In this document: positions 12,501-22,881 of the stretch, piece after piece
How the letters are laid out: every line of letters begins with the position of its first letter
Position numbering within the stretch: position 1 is the stretch's first letter
Origin: Microbotryum silenes-acaulis
Lineage: Eukaryota; Basidiomycota; Microbotryomycetes; Microbotryales; Microbotryaceae
Length of the DNA: 64,000 nucleotides
Assembly (NCBI GenBank): GCA_003665825.1
Contig: QPFY01000019.1
Coordinates: 399,828 to 463,827, forward strand
Direction: 5' to 3'
Made by a program: the position numbers and the translations under genes
The notes under the pieces: model-generated
What the model was told of the DNA's origin: nothing
Database searches by the model: none
The model's input: the letters and a program-made list of their open reading frames with translations, nothing else

Positions 12501-14759
12501 TTAACCGATTACTCTCTTGCTCTTTACGATTTTGCGCTCCTCGACCTCCGCAGCCGACAGCTGGGAACCCGGTTCAACGTACAAGACCTGAATCAGAAAG
12601 AATCAGAAGAGGTCAACTTCAACATCGCGCAGAGAGAATCTTCTAGGAGAGACAGAGAGGACGAACCTGATACTGATCCTTGCGACTTAAAGACTTGAAC
12701 CCGACCCTGAACGTGCTCAACGATTTCACGTTCAGCCCCGTCGTGGCATTTGCCATCATCTTTGTGAAGAGGTTAGGCTCGTAAAACGGCCTGGCGTCAT
12801 CTGGGTCGGGTCTCAGACGCGCTTGAGGGGATTCAGCCCAGAACGCTTTGACGGATGGGGCGGGCGGAGCGGAAGAGGACAGGGGTCGCTTTTTGGAGCT
12901 CGAGGGAGAGGTAGAGAGAGTTGACGTGGCGTTGTCCACTTTGGACGCGGCTTTCTTGAGGCCATTTGGGACGCGTCTGGAAATTGAGAATGTGACCTTT
13001 CGGCTCAGACGAGGCTCGACTTGAAAGAGAGATCACGGGAAAGAACGAACCTCGCCGGATCGAACATCAACAAATACCCCTCTCCTTGCTCACCGTATTC
13101 GATTCCGACGACGGTCCTGGAATGACCCTGGTGTTGCAAGTACAAGGGCTGCTTGGCCGACATGATGGGTAAGAAGCTGCTTGGGAAACTCGAGGATGCT
13201 CGAAGCCGAATGTCACCGTTCGAATTGGAAACGGAGACGTAAGAAGCCTCGAGCGTGCCAGCGAAGTAAGCGACGATCCATCTGATCAAGGATGAATCGG
13301 CACCTTTCTTCGCATGAGGAAGTTTCGGGAAGTCGACGATTTGACAACTGTGGTGAAGGACAGAGGTGGAGAGCCAGGATGAGCTGGAGCGGGTAGGGGC
13401 TGGGCAGGAGCTGTTCGGTCATACCGTATGGATAGAGCTGTGAGCGCCGTGTACATCTCGGTTGCTCCGGTCCACCTCTTGCTTCCTCGGAGCCTGCCGT
13501 TGAAATAAGCGGCGCCGTTCAAGTCATGGCCTGATGATCATCGAGCGAAGCTTCAGCATTGACAAATCGAAGAATCGATCTGAAGTGCGGGACTTGACTG
13601 ACCTGCTTTCCAAGCATCCTCGATGACACCTTGTAGTTCCAAGATGGACGGAACCGGAGAAGGGCCGCTAGCTGAGGTGTTGTACTCGGGCAGATGGCGC
13701 AGGGATGAAAACAGCATCTGCGTATTACGATATCTGTAAAGTTGACGAGAGGTACGCCCGAACAGAGAGTGTGAGCAGTAGTTTCGGAGAACCAGAAAAG
13801 GTCTAGCTGGCTTACCCACAACTCCATGCCAGATCCGTTCCTCGGCCACGAATGTACTGGGTGTGTAGATCCCCGATAAGGGTGGTCCACACTGGCGACA
13901 GCTTCCGGGGGGCCATCTTGACGATCGAAGCAATCACGGCAACGAGGCCTGAGCAAGGCTCCCAGTCCGATTGAGTATTCAATCGCCAGAGAATATCAGT
14001 TCAGTACGAACCTCACTTACCTGGTATTCCTTCCGGTTCCGAGTCCCTACCGTCCAAGAGTCTCGGCTTCTTGAACGCTCCAAATCCTTTTCTACGCGCA
14101 GACGAAGATGTCGTTGCATCCGTTACCGCGAGACCATCTTCTTCGTCTTCCTCTTCCGTCTCGGAAGCCTCTGAGGAAAGTGCGCGATGCTCGAGGCATT
14201 CCCCGACGTGGGCGTCGCGTGAGCCTTGGACGGGGTCGAGTTCGATCCAGCGCCACGGCAGATCGCAGATAGGGCAAACATCCTCGTCGTCTTCACTATC
14301 CGAGACGATGAGCATCTCGACAGCGGCTCGAGGAGGTGGAACGTGATCGTCGTCGTTGATCTTGTCTTGTTTGGCGTCAAGGTCCGAGCCTGGCGTAGCT
14401 TCTTGTGAAGCGTCGAGGCCTGTCACGTGCGGGTCGTGCGCTGTCGTGCGGTCAGCGAATTGCCCGTTCGACAAACGCCCAGCCGGCGGTTCAGCGCTCA
14501 GCACAGCACACTGACATTGGTTGAGATGATGCTCAAAGACACCAACGTCTCCATTGATCACGGTGTGGCAGATGAAGCATTCTTGTAGCTGCCCCTTTGA
14601 GGAGGAGGCCGACATGATGGATTGCGAACAAGTGGACGGAGGAAGAGAACGCAGCGGGCCCGGGGGAGGACGATCAGGTCGAGGACAGCAATGGCGGCGA
14701 CCTCGTACGACGTATAGTTGGCCGGAATGAGTCTTGGCGGACTCTTCGGAAGAGGACAT
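12501..14759 (-). CDS. Zinc-finger C78 peptidase, ZUP1/UFSP-like (600 aa)
   Basis: This family comprises cysteine peptidases of clan C78: ZUP1 cleaves K63-linked ubiquitin chains and acts in genome maintenance, UFSP cleaves UFM1. Seven exons: 14759-14021, 13948-13816, 13733-13603, 13530-13425, 13347-13051, 12976-12667, 12587-12501. Two Cys/His finger-like motifs (CFICHTVINGDVGVFEHHLN and CPICDLPWRWIELD with H..C downstream) precede the peptidase. The catalytic Cys is in WSCGYRN, created by splicing exon 2 to exon 3; the presumed His is in HSRTVVGIE and the Asp in LLMFDPAR. The middle block GRLRGSKRWTGATEMY and the tail SLSRKDQYQVLYVEPG also fit the family. An alternative start is the ATG at 14615, just before the first finger. 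N-terminal fingers favour ZUP1 over UFSP, but chain specificity cannot be read from sequence. It converges with the NRPS (110-base gap) and diverges from RAD1. Confidence 0.87.
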
Positions 14760-15119
14760 TGACCAGACAGGTCGTTTGGCGTTGGGCTGAGAAAGGGGGC
14801 GTCGCCTCAGCCTTGAACCTCGTCATTGAACCAGACCAGCTGAAATGTATGACTTGAAAACGCACAATCGTTTCCACTTTGTTTCCTCACGACTTTCCAG
14901 TGCACTTCCCCAGCCTAATAGCGGCTATTAGCGGTGGCCATTCGCAGCGCCGGCCGCGACGGAGTGGGGGGGGGGGGGGGGGTGGTCCCTTTTGACATCA
15001 CGTCCCGCCGCGTCCCGCCCTCACCTGCCTTTGCCCCTCCTCGGCTCTACGCCGTAAACACACACTCTTGGTGTCAACTCAAGGACGATCGCACACTCGG
15101 CCCAGGGAAGGAAGTGGGA
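14760..15119. promoter_or_regulatory. Shared divergent promoter of the C78 peptidase and RAD1, with a G17 tract
   Basis: The 360 bases between the two start codons must hold both 5' regions. An uninterrupted run of 17 G lies at 14966-14982, flanked by GC-rich sequence and by a repeated CGTCCCGCC word at about 15001-15018. Nothing here looks coding. The G tract could be a nucleosome-excluding or quadruplex-forming element; that is inference. Confidence 0.5.
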
Positions 15120-17179
15120 ATGGCACCGGCTGCTGCTTCTCAGGAGGTGAGTCGTACCCCCGTGCATTCACGTCCCCGTTCCCGATCAGCCGTGATCGTG
15201 GTGGGTTCCCTCGGTCAACGTCGCACCGATCATGGGGTCATCCCCCAACATAGAACCCACATCACTTCCGTCCATACGCTCAGGGTTGATCATGTTGCAT
15301 GTATAGATCCTGAGAGCGACCATCAAGGATGTCAGATCGTTGGCGAGCATGCTCAGAGCCTTGAGCTTTCGTCCTGTAAGAAGGAGCTCAGATCGTGCAT
15401 CTTGCATACCATCTCGAGCTCATCCTCCTTTCTTTTCACATGCCCACTTTGACATTACGCAGACGGCCGTGGTCGAGATTCGTCAAGCCGGGATCAAGTT
15501 TACGGTTGAATTAGGCAGATCCGTGCAAGGTGAGTACGACTTGAAACTCAATCTACGCTACACCTCTCCACACGACTGATCAAAACGATCCGTCTCTATA
15601 TATCAATCAGCCAACGCCTACCTCCAAGCCGAGGCTTTTGACTCGTACCAATTCTCCCTCAACCCTCCCGGCCCGTCCGCTACGAACCGACGAGACCGGC
15701 AACTTGATACACCTTCCTCGGACTCGGACGATCCTTTCCAAGTCGAGCTGGCCGACGAAGACATTAACGGAGATCATGCACCCTTTGTCGCTTTTGGTGT
15801 CTCCATCTCGACTATATTGGAATGTCTCAACATCTTTGGTAATGCTGGATCAGGCGGGTCCACGTCAGGAGGCTCCACTGGATTTTCAGCGTCCTCGGGT
15901 CGGCAGTGGAGTGGTGGGGGTGGTGGGGGTGGGGCGGGAGCAGGCAGTGGGCAAGGTGCGGTGGGAACGGTCCAGGCTTCCGAATTTGGGACGGAGAATC
16001 GTGGTGGGGGGAGAAGGAGAGGCGGAGACCAAGATCGAGGGGAGAGGGAGGGGGGATCCGGAATTGGAGGACCTGGCTCGACGACGACGTTGGAGATGAC
16101 GTATCGCGGCGAAGGTTATCCGCTCGTGCTGTTGTAAGCTTTTCTCCTGGGGAAGCCTCATCTTACGGAGATTGAGCGTAGGGAGGAGCCGAGTGCACCG
16201 AGCGCAGACTGCTAAGGTCTGGCCTTGCCGTTGCACAGACTGGAAGAGGGTGGGATCGTGACCCGATGCGAGATCACGACTTACGAACCGGACGACTTGA
16301 TGGAACTCTTCTTTGACGATCAAGACAGGGTGATGAAGTTTATTATGAAGGTGAGAGCGTCTTGCTCGATGAAGAATCGCCATGGTCCTGGATCGAGTGA
16401 CTCAACGTACCTTTCAATACCCTCGCAGTCCGGATGGCTCGCCGACGCTTTCTCTGAACTCGACCCGTCCTCCGATCGGGTTTCGTTCTCCTTCTCGCCC
16501 TCAAACCAAGCCTCAACGCGATCGAATTATAACCGCTACGCGACCGAGGACAGGCTCGCCGATTCGTCGCAGGAGAACGAGGCGCCGTTGTTCCGATTGG
16601 AGAGCGTCGGTGATTTGGGCAGCACCGAGATGGACTATCCGAACGACAAGGACGTGCTCGAGACGTTCGAATGTCAGGGCCCGATGAGGAATTCGTGAGT
16701 TTTGGTGTTGTGATATCTTACGAATACTCTCTTGGGAAGGATGCTGGTATGCTGATGCTGCTTCGAGGGTGAACGTGTCGACAGGTACAAGTACTCGCAG
16801 ATCCAGTTAATCCAAAAAGCGCTCAACGCGTCGATCAAGACGGTAAGCTCGGCTGTGGTCCCATGAACCCACCCGTCGATCTCTTGCACTACTGATCCCT
16901 CTCGTATCTTTGTTTGAACCCAAAGTCGCTTCGCACCGCTGCGGACGGCCTGATGAGCTTCCAATTCATGATTCCAATAGGGAAGCGCACGACCGAGGCC
17001 GAGAGGGACAAGTTTGCTTTCGTTGAATTTCTAGTACGTTCTGCCCCAGGTCCCGCCTCTTCCTGACGTTGCGCTCGTCCCTGTCCGGATCGTATCAAAC
17101 ATACAGGCTGACATCGTGCTTACTCATTTGCCGGCGATGTTGCTGCTTGCAGTGCGTGGCGCAGGATGACGAGTATTGA
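15120..17179 (+). CDS. RAD1: DNA damage checkpoint clamp subunit Rad1 (9-1-1 complex), 418 aa
   Basis: Rad1 is a PCNA-like subunit of the Rad9-Rad1-Hus1 clamp loaded at damaged DNA to activate ATR/Mec1-type signalling. Nine exons: 15120-15146, 15307-15375, 15463-15529, 15611-16133, 16239-16350, 16429-16694, 16785-16842, 16926-17033, 17153-17179; phases match throughout. Conserved pieces in order: ILRATIKDVRSLASMLRALS (first clamp helix), VEIRQAGIKFTVELGRSVQ, ANAYLQAEAFDSYQF, LEEGGIVTRCEITTYEPDDL, YKYSQIQLIQKALNASIKTS and LMSFQFMIPIGK..FVEFL. A Gly/Arg/Ser-rich insertion of roughly 75 residues (about 15849-16085) interrupts the fold and makes the protein longer than the usual ~280-330. The nine-residue first exon and nine-residue last exon are the least certain parts. 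Confidence 0.87.
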
Positions 17180-17469
17180 TACTTTACGCGGCGGGTGGTC
17201 GCGGAGCTTGTTTGGGCTGAATCGTGTTGTAACATCATACGCAGTCGTAGGATTTTTATGTTGTATAGTAGGCAATTTCATGTGCAGACCAGTGTCGTGC
17301 AGGATTGGAGTCTCGGCAGCTCGCCGATCTAACTCTGGATGATGCGTTGAAGCGGTCCGAGCTCAAGCGCGCTCTTCGCAGGGTCTGAAATCGGTCTTGC
17401 GAAGGGGCGATCCCGTCCGGAGTTGGACTCGCTCGTGTACTGCATTACCAGGCCGTCCACTCGCACAGC

Positions 17470-20400
17470 ATGAGATCGGACGCCCGCCCTTCCAAAAGGT
17501 CTCGACAGACCGTCGTCGTCGCTTCGACCTCGACCTCGACCTCGACCGCCCCACCCAAGGCCAAGGCTCCTGTCGGTCGCCTGTTCGCCCCCTTCCGCTC
17601 GTTGGGCCATGTCTCGACCTCGGTGCCGCTCGTCGTGCTTTCGAGGAGCAGCAAGTACCTCGAGACACCGGCCTTGACGGTCCTCACCAGTTTGGGCAAC
17701 TCGTGGGCCATGTGGGAAGGGCAAGGGTTGAAGGTATTGTTTGTTGGTGAGTGCAGGGAGCTGCAGGAGAGGTGCGAGTAGGCCCCCCCCCTCGCTCCAG
17801 CTCAGCTCGGCTTAGCTAGGGGGCATCTCACGGTCTTATAGACTGAGTGCGGAAACTGATTTTGATCGGATGACCCGACAGGTCCCGATATGGGTTCCCC
17901 CATCACCAGTCTTGCGCTCAGTCTTGACAGCGTCTACGCCTCCACCTCTAAAGGCTGGGTCGGCCGCTTCGTCAGGGGGAAGCAGGTCGCGCACTTTGTC
18001 ATGAACGGTCATGCTAGAGAACAGAGACGGAAAACAAGAAGAGGGAAAGCATCATCATCGTCGTCGTCGTCCTCGTCATCTTCCGGCACATCGAGCGAGG
18101 ACGACGGTTCGGACACGAGCGATGATTCGGACTCGAATTCAGATTCAGATGACGACGACGAACCTGCCTCCAAGAACGATTCCTCCGTTGCCGAGGGTGA
18201 ATCCCTGCATTCAATCTGCATCTTTGGAACGACCATGCTCGCGCTCACCGCATCGGGCACCAAGATGATCGTATGGGACCTCCCGGCCTTGACCAAAGAA
18301 GCTTCCAAAGGCCCCCTGGCCCCACCTTCAGCAGACGACAAGGACGAGACAGCCAGCGTCATGAATGAGAGCAGTCACATCACACCGTATGCGACAATCG
18401 AGTTCCCAAGCGGATTTACCGCGACCAAGGTTGTGCATCCTGCGAGCTACCTGAACAAGGTCGTAGTCGGCAGTCAGGAAGGCGAATTGGTCGTTTGGAA
18501 CATCCGGACAGCGTAAGGCCGAGCTTGCTTCTCTGCTAGCGTTAGCGTGGATGCGCAGCATTCAGCTGACCAGTCTAGTTCCAATCCCCTGCAGTAATCT
18601 CGTGCATACCTTTTCGGCATCGGCACTGGCACCACTCAGCTCGCCCTCGCCCATCACCGCTCTTACCCAATCCCCTGCGATCGACGTACTCGGTGTTGGC
18701 TTGGCCAACGGCGCGTGCATCCTCTTTGATGTCAGGATTGGTCAGGTCTTGGGCAAAGTCAAGCTCGAAGGTGAAGGTGCCGGAGAAGTTGTTGGTGTCG
18801 CGTTCAGGAACGGTGCGTTCACTCTTGGGGGCTCGCTTCCAAAGAAAGGCATCGGCGAGGAAAGAGGAAACTAACGCCTCTACGTCGCTTGGCGCTTCTC
18901 CTCAGACGACATTTCGCACACCCTCGCTGTTTCATCCTCGACGGGTCACATCGCCTTGTTCGATCTCGCGGCCAAAATGCGTCTGTTGCACCTCGTTCGA
19001 GCGACTCATGAAGGCGCGGTCGGGGGGCTGGTGTGGGTTACGGGTCAGCCTTTGATGATGACGAGTGGGGGTGATAATTCGATCAAGGTGAGCGAACGAG
19101 TGGGACGCTGATTTGGACGGCACGAAGCGGGGAGAAGCTGACATCAGATCGCGTCTCTTCACGTTCTCTCTGTAGCAATGGCTCTTCGACTCGCCGAGCG
19201 CACCCCCGAGGTTACTCAAGCAGCGATCGGGGCATCAGGCACCACCCCATCTCGTGAGGTACTATGGCGAGGACGGCAAGGCCATCTTGACTGCCGGTGC
19301 GGATCATGCTTTGAGGTACACCAGCATCGTCAGGGATTCGAGGGGGTATGAATTGAGTCAAGGTGCGGTTGTGAGAGGAGGATGGCTCAAAGTCGGAGCC
19401 TTGGACTGACGACCTCTCCACTGCATCTCAGGTTCTATTGCGAGGAAGGCGACGCATTTGGGTGTCAAGCCCTCGTCACTCAAGTTGCCGCTCATCACTT
19501 CGTTGGCGTACTCAACCGCTAGGGCCAAGGAGTGGGACGACGTCGTCACTGTTTCGAGAGGGGAGGAGTTTGGGAGGAGTTGGAGCGTCATGAACAAGCG
19601 GGTTGGAAAATGGACGTTGAGCGTGCAGGGGAGTGTCAAGGTGAATCAAAATTGCAGACCGCGCCTGTGCAGGTCTGGTATTGATACTGATTAGTTTGTC
19701 GCTATGTGTCCTCGCACCATTCTAGTGCTCGGCTGTCACTGCATGCGGCAACTTTGGGCTCGTCGGATCGTCGATGGGTCAGGTAGTTTTGTACAATCTC
19801 CAATCCGGACTCAAGCGCAAAGTGTTCAAAGTGCCGCACAACGGATCCACCGACGTCCGTGGCCAACATGTCACCGGCGTCGCGACCGACGCGCTCAATC
19901 GCATCGTGGTCGCGTCGACGTTGAAAGGCGCACTGCACTTTTTCGACTTTCAGACGATGCGTTTCCTCAAGACGGTCACGCTGGGCGTGTCCATCACGCG
20001 CATTGTCCTGCAGAGGGAGAATGGTCTGTTGGTCGCTGTGTGCGATGACTTGATCTTGAGGATCGTGGACATCGAGACCAAGAAGGTTGTGAGGGAACTT
20101 GCGGGGCCGAGAGGGCAGATTTTGGATGTGGTGAGTTTTCTCTTCCCGTCCTCACTCATCATCGGTCGACTTAGCAATGGACGGAAAGTGTGGACTCGAG
20201 AACAACTGTGCTGATGTGCGATCTTGCTCTCGTACATAACAGGCATGGTCCCCTGACTCCCGCTGGCTTATCGCGACTTCCCAAGACTCGATCATTCGAA
20301 CATACGACATCCCCACGGGGAACCTCATCGACGCATTCCGCACCTCGACCGTCGCGACCTCACTATCCTTCTCCCCGACCAACGACTTTCTCGCAACGAC

Positions 20401-21476
20401 CCACGTGGGAAGCGTCGGTGTCTACCTATGGGCCAATCGCGCGCAGCTTTCCGAAGTCGCGCTCGGGTTGTTCGATGAGGACAAGTTGGGCGTCGAAGAG
20501 GTTGGGTTGCCGAGCCTGCAAGGTGTTGCGGAGGATGAGAGTGAGCCAAACTATCCGGGGAACCTGAGGGGGCTCATTTGTTTGGGAAAGAAAATGAACT
20601 GATCATCTTGCTGCGTCTTCCGTAGACTTGCCGGAATTGATGGCGCCGACAAACTGGAGCGATTTGCCGCCATTCACGACGCCAGATCAACTGAGCAGCG
20701 AGCTGTTGACGCTCTCGCTCATGCCGAGGTCGAGGTGGCAGACCTTGCTCAACCTCGACACAATCAAGGTCAGTTGAAGACGAAGCGGGCGAAAGAGGAT
20801 GTGGGACTCGGACTTATTGCTTCTTCCTGCTTTTCCTTGCCAGCAACGCAACAAGCCAAAGGAGAAGCCGAAAGCGCCTGAACGAGCCCCCTTCTTCCTC
20901 CCCACACTCCCAGGCGTGAGGAATCGCTTCGACCTCGGAGCGGACGGGAAAGAGAATGCGAAGGACGACGATCAGCTGCAGAAGAAAAAGACCAAGCTCG
21001 ACTTTTTGTCGGCCATGAGCGTCGAGACCGAGTTCATGAGGAGACTTTCAGGCGATGATCCAACGGGGAATTGTGAGTTTGCATTTGTTTGTGCCTCACA
21101 TGCGTCGTAAAATCTGATCCGATTCGTTACGCCGCGGTCGTATTCGATAGACGAATCTTTTTTCACCTACCTCAAGGCCCTGTCCCCTTCCTCGACCGAT
21201 CTCGAGATCCGGTCGCTCACGCTCCTGCCACATCTCTCGCTGTTCCTCTCGGCGCTGAACCGTCGCCTCGCGTCGCACCGCGATTTCGAAGCCGTACAAA
21301 CGTACCTCTCGCTCTTCCTCCGAATTCACGGCGATGTCGTCGTCCAGAACACAGAGCTGCTCGAACCGCTGCTGCGGATCGACGCGATGCTCAAGCAGGA
21401 AGGCGACAGGTTGGTCGAGCGGACCGCGAGGGCCCTGGGCACGCTCGCATTCTTGAGGAGCGCACCGGTCGTCTAG
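17470..21476 (+). CDS. UTP21: U3 snoRNP protein UTP21 / WDR36 (1034 aa)
   Basis: UTP21 is a nucleolar tandem WD40 protein of the UTP-B subcomplex of the small-subunit processome, needed for 18S rRNA maturation. Eleven exons: 17470-17746, 17882-18512, 18595-18812, 18906-19087, 19176-19362, 19432-19640, 19726-20130, 20243-20540, 20626-20768, 20844-21072, 21151-21476; all phases agree. WD repeats are visible, for example SGTKMIVWDLP, EGELVVWNIRTA, DNSIKQWLFDSP and AWSPDSRWLIATSQDS. After the propellers comes the UTP21 C-terminal domain, from LMAPTNWSDLPPFTTP through KKTKLDFLSAMSVETEF to the helical end. An Asp/Ser-rich acidic loop (about 18090-18190) interrupts an early blade. Length is close to that of other UTP21/WDR36 proteins. 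No linkage in function to its neighbours is evident. Confidence 0.94.
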
Positions 21477-21631
21477 GCTACCCTGTGGTGCCTGTCTCTC
21501 TCTGATTGTAATTCTTCCTTCTTTGTGTAACGGATGTTGCGTCGATTCGTGTGCATTGCATCGTGCTTTTACCAACAATAATCCTCCCGTGCTGTGGTTG
21601 CGTTCGTTCGTTCGTTCCGGACCAGCTTCCC

Positions 21632-22312
21632 TCAAGACTGCCTCGCTACGATCTGTTGTATCCGCTGGCAAAAGAGTTCGGTATGACTCGGGTCCGATGG
21701 AAGTTGGCACAGGAAGCCCTATGAAGAGGAAAGGGCAGTCGTAGGAGGATGAGTCTCGTTGTGTAGAAAGAGGGGTTCTGGAAGAGGTCGGAACGCACCT
21801 GCTTTTGCATCAACGCAAACACTTTGGTCACTTGTTCGTGCACCTGTGTAGCGCATCATAGCTGATTAGTCTCTACCCGAGTTCGGTTGATGGTCACTCG
21901 ACCGTTTGCAGTGTCGGTGCGTCGTAAAAGTGGTGCTTTGCCGCGGGGGTGACGTCACGAGCGCCCGCCTAGCAACGAGCAGTTCGGGTCGGGCGTCCAC
22001 TGCAGCCGCACGTAACGCTTACTTGGACACACTGCGTCTGCCCATTGGGACCTAGTCGACACAGATCCGTCTATCAGACAGCACAGCAGAAGGAGAGGAG
22101 GTCAGTCACCACGCAACGATGGGGATCCGAGTTCGACGGCGGCCCTCGGGCTGCGAAACTAGACTGGACTGCAACTACCAACAACCACTGACCAGAGCTT
22201 GGCCGGCCACGCGTTCGTTGAGCGTGTAGTTCGAATTCGGCGACTGCGATACGAACGAGGTGATGGGTGCCGCGGCTTCGGTCGAAAGAATGGTGGGGTC
22301 GACGGGCGGCAT
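21632..22312 (-). CDS. Small four-exon protein of unknown function (99 aa)
   Basis: Not recognised. Four exons, 22312-22193, 22070-22023, 21843-21799 and 21718-21632, join with every intron in phase 0 and with good donors (GTCAGT, GTAAGC, GTGCGT) and acceptors (ATAG, ACAG, ATAG). The product starts MPPVDPTILSTEAAAPITSF, has a central amphipathic helix-like stretch (VHEQVTKVFALMQKQG) and a second one near the C-terminus (HTELFCQRIQQIVARQS), then TGA. Two short helices in a protein under 100 residues suggest a small subunit of a larger complex, but nothing identifies which one. It converges with UTP21 (155-base gap). Because each exon is short, the model depends on the shared phase and on the absence of stops. 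Confidence 0.6.
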
Positions 22313-22722
22313 GATGAGATGAGATACGTAGATAGTTAGGTCGTCCGAGGTCTTGGTCGGCGTGCGGTTGCGGAATCGGGGCAGCAGTCAATCGAAACCC
22401 CCGCGCGGGGGAACCGAATACTCTGCGAATCCGTGAGCCGATTTCAATCCCACTCCCCACACGGGGTCAACTCCGACTTTATCATTCTCCGAGTAGTAGA
22501 GTAGCGCAATTTTTGAATCATCAGGTGCACTCCTAGATTATAGTACCTACTACAGAACGAGAGATCGCCCGCGTCGAGAATCGCGCCACTCCGAGGAAGC
22601 TACTACGAGAGAGTCGCATGATTCGCGCTCGACTTTGATTCGACTCTGTTGCACCTCACTCGCTGTCCCTGTTCTGATCATAGATCCTAAATCATTACAA
22701 ATTGTGAACGGGACTTGAGGAA
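22313..22722. other. Intergenic region upstream of the small gene, to the retrotransposon
   Basis: About 410 bases with no convincing ORF or RNA gene. It should contain the promoter of the 99-residue protein gene. Its right edge is the CTTTA that became the target-site duplication of the copia element. Confidence 0.5.
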
Positions 22723-22727
22723 CTTTA

Positions 22728-22862
22728 TCTAGAATCTCGGCGTCTGATTCGAGGTGGTTCAATACGTTAGAACGCTCGAATCAGAAGGAAGCTAAGAGAA
22801 AGCCCGCGCGCGCTCGCGCTCATGTAGCCTACAGAGTGTACTCCTCACGTGTCAACTCGACA
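22728..22862 (-). repeat. 3' LTR of the copia element (135 bp)
   Basis: On the minus strand it begins TGTCGAGTTGACACGTGAGG and ends GATTCTAGA, so it lacks the usual CA end. It matches 27008-27142 base for base by eye. The target duplication CTTTA is at 22723-22727. LTRs this short are at the low end for copia elements. Confidence 0.93.
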
Positions 22863-22876
22863 CCCCCCCTCGCTCT
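22863..22876 (-). other. Polypurine tract of the copia element
   Basis: On the minus strand AGAGCGAGGGGGGG directly abuts the 3' LTR, the position and composition expected for the plus-strand primer. Confidence 0.8.
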
Positions 22877-22881
22877 AAGGC

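Noticed and set aside
17109..17170. Alternative last exon of RAD1 starting after the ACAG at 17106
   Set aside because: It adds ADIVLTHLPAMLLL, unlike the Rad1 C-terminus; the acceptor at 17152 restores the usual VEFLC ending with an acidic tail.
21096..21710. Minus-strand open frame of about 200 codons over the end of UTP21
   Set aside because: It overlaps a conserved UTP21 exon; the phase-0 splice of the 99-residue gene uses a different frame that ends at 21632.
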